Below, in pieces: positions 60,401 through 64,000 of a stretch of DNA of 64,000 nt. The DNA comes from Aurantiochytrium sp. KH105 (taxonomy: Eukaryota > Sar > Bigyra > Thraustochytrida > Thraustochytriidae). Position numbers and translations under genes: made by a program. The notes under the pieces were generated by a model. It was not told the DNA's origin, made no database searches, and saw nothing but the letters and a program-made list of their open reading frames with translations. How positions within the stretch are numbered: position 1 is the stretch's first letter; the number at the start of each line of letters is the position of its first letter. The stretch is taken from contig BGKB01000037.1 of NCBI GenBank assembly GCA_003116975.1, positions 248,001-312,000 of the forward strand. Direction: 5' to 3'.

Positions 60401-60997
60401 TGCGCGGCAACGGTTTTGGCCGAATGAGCGCGAGAAGCTGTTTGTTTTCTTGCGTGCTCCGTCCTCGCCAGCCTAGCTTGCACATGGCGTCTTTCGCCTC
60501 GCGCTCCCGCGCCTCGGGTGTACACCAATGGCCCGCTCGAGGGTCCGGTCCGGACGCCCACTCGAAATGCGTCTTCCGCAAGCTCTTTTTCGAAGTCAGA
60601 TCTGGCCTGGACGCATCTGTGGCAGGCCGCAAAGCGCCGCCCGCAGTGCCTTTCTCATTTCGATTATACTTACAGCCAAGCGTGATTTGCTGCACCTCAC
60701 GGTCGAATTCCCTGCGCCAACTGCACCGCAACGCACGCGCGGCAGCTCGAGAGCAAGCTTCGAGTCGCTCACTCTGCGTGATGGAGCGCGCGCCCAGCAC
60801 AGCGTGCTCGGGACGCTCGCTTCATTTGGAAAAACAGAAAAAGAAAAATTGGTCCTCCTGGGCGTCGAGATCTCGGGCCTCGCGACACGTGCAGGCGGGC
60901 CCCGTCCCTTTCCCTCTCTACCTCCTCCTCCGTAGTGCCGCGTCACAGCTGCCCTCTCTGCTCTGCACTCGCAGTCGCAGTCGCGATCATCGTGATG

Positions 60998-61017
60998 AGA
61001 TTAGATTAGATTAGATT
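60998..61017 (+). repeat. Pentanucleotide repeat (GATTA)4
   Basis: Four GATTA units. Confidence 0.85.
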
Positions 61018-61236
61018 GCGGGCGTTCGCGCGCGAGCGAAGCACGTGCAGGCGCTGGGTCTCTCTCTCTCTCCCTTTTTATTATTTATTCGCAGCAGCAG
61101 CCGCAGAGGACTCTTTCGTGCCGCCCTCCTCTTCCTCCCGCGCTGACTCAAACGCACAAGAAAGACAGGCAAACAAAAACGTGGCACAGCCTGTGCCCCG
61201 ACCTTGCTCGCCTCTGCGCGGGGGCAGCTGGGATTC

Positions 61237-61310
61237 GATCGATCGATCGATCGATCACTCGCTGCGTCTCAGGGCGCGTATGGCTGGCTGGCTGGCTGGC
61301 TGGCTGGCTG
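61237..61310 (+). repeat. Tetranucleotide tracts (GATC)5 and (GGCT)n
   Basis: GATC x5 at 61237-61256 and GGCT x7 at 61282-61310. Confidence 0.9.
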
Positions 61311-64000
61311 CGCGGGGCCGGTGAGAGAGCAGGAAAGCGGTGGCCACAAGTGCGAAAAGGCGATGCGCCAGGAGTCAGGCCAAACTGTCGCCGCGCTTCC
61401 CGCGTCGCGTCGCGCCAAGCAAGCAAGCGAGCGGGCGGCTGCGGCACGCACGCACGCCGCGTTCTTTTTTGCTTTCCATGCCAAGCCATTTTAAGTCGAA
61501 TCAAGCCAAGCTATTTGAAGCCAACCATCTCTGTGGCGAGCTAGCCGACGTGTTCATGCATATCAAGAAGTTTTTTTTGGCTTGATGGTCTTCTTCTTCT
61601 TTTTTTGCTTTGCCTAAACATGCGCGCGCGCTGCTTTATGCTTGCACGCTTTCAAAAAGATGCACGTGCGCGCGCACACGATGCAATGCGATGCGGCGCG
61701 ATGCGGTGCGACTCGGACTCGTCGGAAACGGCGCAAGCAGGAAGCGGCCTTCGCCCCAGCTTGGGTCCGTCCCGGTCGGAGCGTCAGGCCGCGAGAACGT
61801 TCACACCAAGCCAGCAAGTAAGTAAGCAAGTAGGCAAGCAAGTATTCGTTGCCGCGCGCGCTCATTCTCGCTCAACACGAGCCGAGCGTGGCGACCGGCT
61901 CGCGTCTCGTCGCGTACGTGCGGGTTCTGAAGCGCAAATTGCGGCGGCTGGCTGGCTGGCTGGCGGCGCAGCACATAAAGGCCAAGGCTAAGCCGCAATG
62001 TTGCTAATCAATCAGCGCGACTCGAAAAAGCGCAGAGCGAGACAGACATCGTCTCGCTCTTTGATCTCGAGCCTGGCCAGTTTTTTTCTTTGAGGCGCGG
62101 CCTGCGAGGAGGCGGCGCGGTGCCCGCTTCTTGCCGGCCGACCGTTGACCGTTGGCTGGCTATGCTATGCCATGCCATGCCATGCGCGTCGGGCCGGATC
62201 TCGCGCACTCGCTCGTAAACTTTTGCTTGCTCGCTCCAGGTCTCGACGCCAGCCACCGTGGCCAGCCTCGACCTTGGTTGGAGAAGAGTTCATTCTTTCC
62301 CAACCTCATGGCATCCAGCTTGAACCCAACCGACCCAATCCGATCGACCGAGGCCTAGGCAGACGACTGACTGGGAGCGCAGCCTCGCCGCCGCCACAGT
62401 TGGCGCGGTAGGTCGGGCGGCGGCGACCAGCTTTCGCGACAAACTAGCTAGCTTGAGTAACGCCCGTCCTTCCCTCCGGGCTGCATTTGCAGCTTTGACC
62501 TTCACTGTCAAGCATCAGCGATACGTTGGATTTGGGCAGCGAGAAGAAATGAAGTGTGCTTCACAGGCAGTCCACCGGGCGGCCGCGACCGACCCGGCCT
62601 GCGTGGAATGGAATGCCGACGATCGATCGAGCGAGAAATTCATTGCAGCGCACGGGAAGGAGGCTCGCGCAGCGCAGCGCAGCCCAGACGTGCGAATGGA
62701 GAGGCGTGAGACGGACGGGAGGTGGTCGACTCGAAGTCGTTCAATGTGGCTAGCTGGCCGCGACGCGCAGGCGAAGGGACGTGCGGGCAAACAGCCGGTG
62801 CGCCTCTCGCCTGGCCTCCTCGATTGCCACCGTCGCGCCGAATCGACAATTTCGTCTTGCGTTCGGTTTTTTTGGCTGCAGCTTGTGGCTTCTTTACTGC
62901 GCTGGCTAGGTTGGTGCGATGCTCACGCATCGAATCAAACAAAAAATTATTTACCCATAAATAAAAAACGCGCTCCCTTTTTTTCATTCTCGCACACACG
63001 GCACAGTTCGGACGGCCCGTCCGACGCGTGGCGATTGGCGGGCGGAGGGGCGAGTTGGAAAAACCAAATCTCGGCGCGGCGCGCAGCCGAACGCGCTGCA
63101 GATGCAAACGCGCGCTGCACTACCGCCGCTGCGCTCGTCGCAGCCGCCTTTGTTTCTTCACCCTCCCACTTGAGCGATGCAGGTCGCAGTCCGCCCGCCC
63201 CCCTCCCTTCTTCACTTATTCCCACAGTCGCTGATCGCACCTCGCCCACAGCAGATAGGAGGCGGCCGGCCCTGCTTGGAAGGGGTAAATAAAACAATGC
63301 GTGGAGCGAATCGAGGCCATCGACGAGGCAGGCGCCTGCCTGCCTGCCCTTTCGAGACCTGGCCGCCTGCAGCTGCTGCTGGCCGCCTGGCTCGGGCGGA
63401 GCGGCTGCTTTTTCGCTTGTCTGTCTCGCTCGGGCGCAGACCTGGCAGCTTTAACGCTCAGCTGACCGCCGCCGCGGCGCTGAGCCTGCAAGTGCCGCCT
63501 CTAGGTGCGGTGTTCGTATTCAGATAACCTAACCTAAGCAGCCGGATTTGGTCAATTTATTTGTTGCCTTTGGTTGGTTGATTTGCCAATGGTTGGTTTT
63601 CTAGTTGTGAGCTGAAAGAAGAAGTGGTGGTATAGCGAGAAAGCTGCTACTGAGCGAGAAAAGGGGAACAAAACGAAGCAGCAGCTGCAGGTGTGCTGAG
63701 CTGAGCCAAGCTGAGCGGAGCGGAGTAGGCCGCGGCGGCTTGGTCGGAGAGAGAGGAAAACACGCGCCGCGCCAGCAGCACGATGCGCGACGCGCCGACA
63801 ATACTTCGTTCGACCGTGGGCGAGTGAGTGGAGCAGGCAGGCAGGCGGGCGAGCGAGCGAGCGAGCAAGGCCCAACAGGGGGGGAACGATGGGAGGGAGG
63901 AAAGAACAAGCGCACAACGAAACAGCCTGAGCCCAACCTGCTTGTTTTTAGTTTCCCCCTTTTTCTTTTTAATCCATGCCTTACCTCATGCGATCGTGCG

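Larger units (their letters stand above)
52979..64000. other. 11-kb stretch without a supportable gene
   Basis: 53.3-54.9 kb is AT-richer. From 55 kb on it is mostly GC-rich and crowded with tetra- and pentanucleotide repeats and GCAGCTGC palindromes. Small frames occur in all six phases, but none has a recognisable domain or a start and stop framed like the real genes. Elsewhere in the window genes cover about one per 2.8 kb. I looked for tRNA, 5S, U1-U6 and SRP signatures by eye and found none, which does not exclude them. A promoter or exons of a gene beyond 64 kb could lie near the right edge. Confidence 0.6.

Noticed and set aside
62453-63292. 279-codon plus frame near the right end
   Set aside because: No domain, overlapped by minus frames, mixed composition, start not in a convincing context.

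Overview
This is a nuclear, intron-poor, GC-rich eukaryotic segment. The evidence is a ubiquitin-eS31 fusion gene and an eL39 gene, both with GT-AG introns, a full-length exportin-1, a WASP-type actin nucleator, a nucleostemin-like GTPase and an R2R3-MYB factor. The best guess is a labyrinthulomycete/thraustochytrid-like stramenopile. The ubiquitin carries Asp16 and Gln28, which I recall from oomycete ubiquitins. Most genes are single exons, separated by GC-rich, tetranucleotide-rich intergenic DNA. The taxon is an inference. The eukaryotic nature is not.

Layout, left to right: a 5'-truncated protein with three UBA-like helices bundles; a membrane-anchored short-chain dehydrogenase; an unrecognised Ser/Arg-rich protein with one intron; a PPP-family phosphatase; a 1736-residue C2-like/EF-hand/IQ protein; a head-to-head pair RPL39 / ubiquitin-RPS27A with a shared 0.65 kb promoter; exportin-1 (CRM1); an unrecognised two-exon gene; a PH-START lipid-transfer protein facing away from a SEC14-EDR2_C-membrane-anchor protein; a Grn1/NUG1/nucleostemin GTPase; an R2R3-MYB factor; a GYGD potassium channel with a decayed cyclic-nucleotide pocket and an EF-hand; two secreted cysteine-rich paralogues; a METTL21-like lysine methyltransferase; a WASP homologue; and a legumain-type protease. 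From about 53 kb to the end (11 kb) no gene can be supported.

Genes alternate strand almost perfectly, giving convergent pairs 90-900 bp apart and divergent pairs that share promoters. A hexamer ACTTGC/GCAAGT is clustered in several of these promoters, most strikingly as two phased arrays between RPL39 and ubiquitin-RPS27A, next to a telobox-like CCCTAACCCT.

The most novel item is the secreted pair at 41.7-47.6 kb. Together they contain seven copies of a twelve-cysteine module with nearly fixed spacing. Every copy begins with an N-glycosylation sequon abutting the first cysteine (N-x-S/T-C, seven of seven). One protein also has a His/Gly/Asn-rich linker with 13 sequons. I recognise no named domain with this signature. 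The second most interesting item is the adjacent divergent pair PH-START and SEC14-EDR2_C, which splits the domain set of plant EDR2 over two neighbouring genes.
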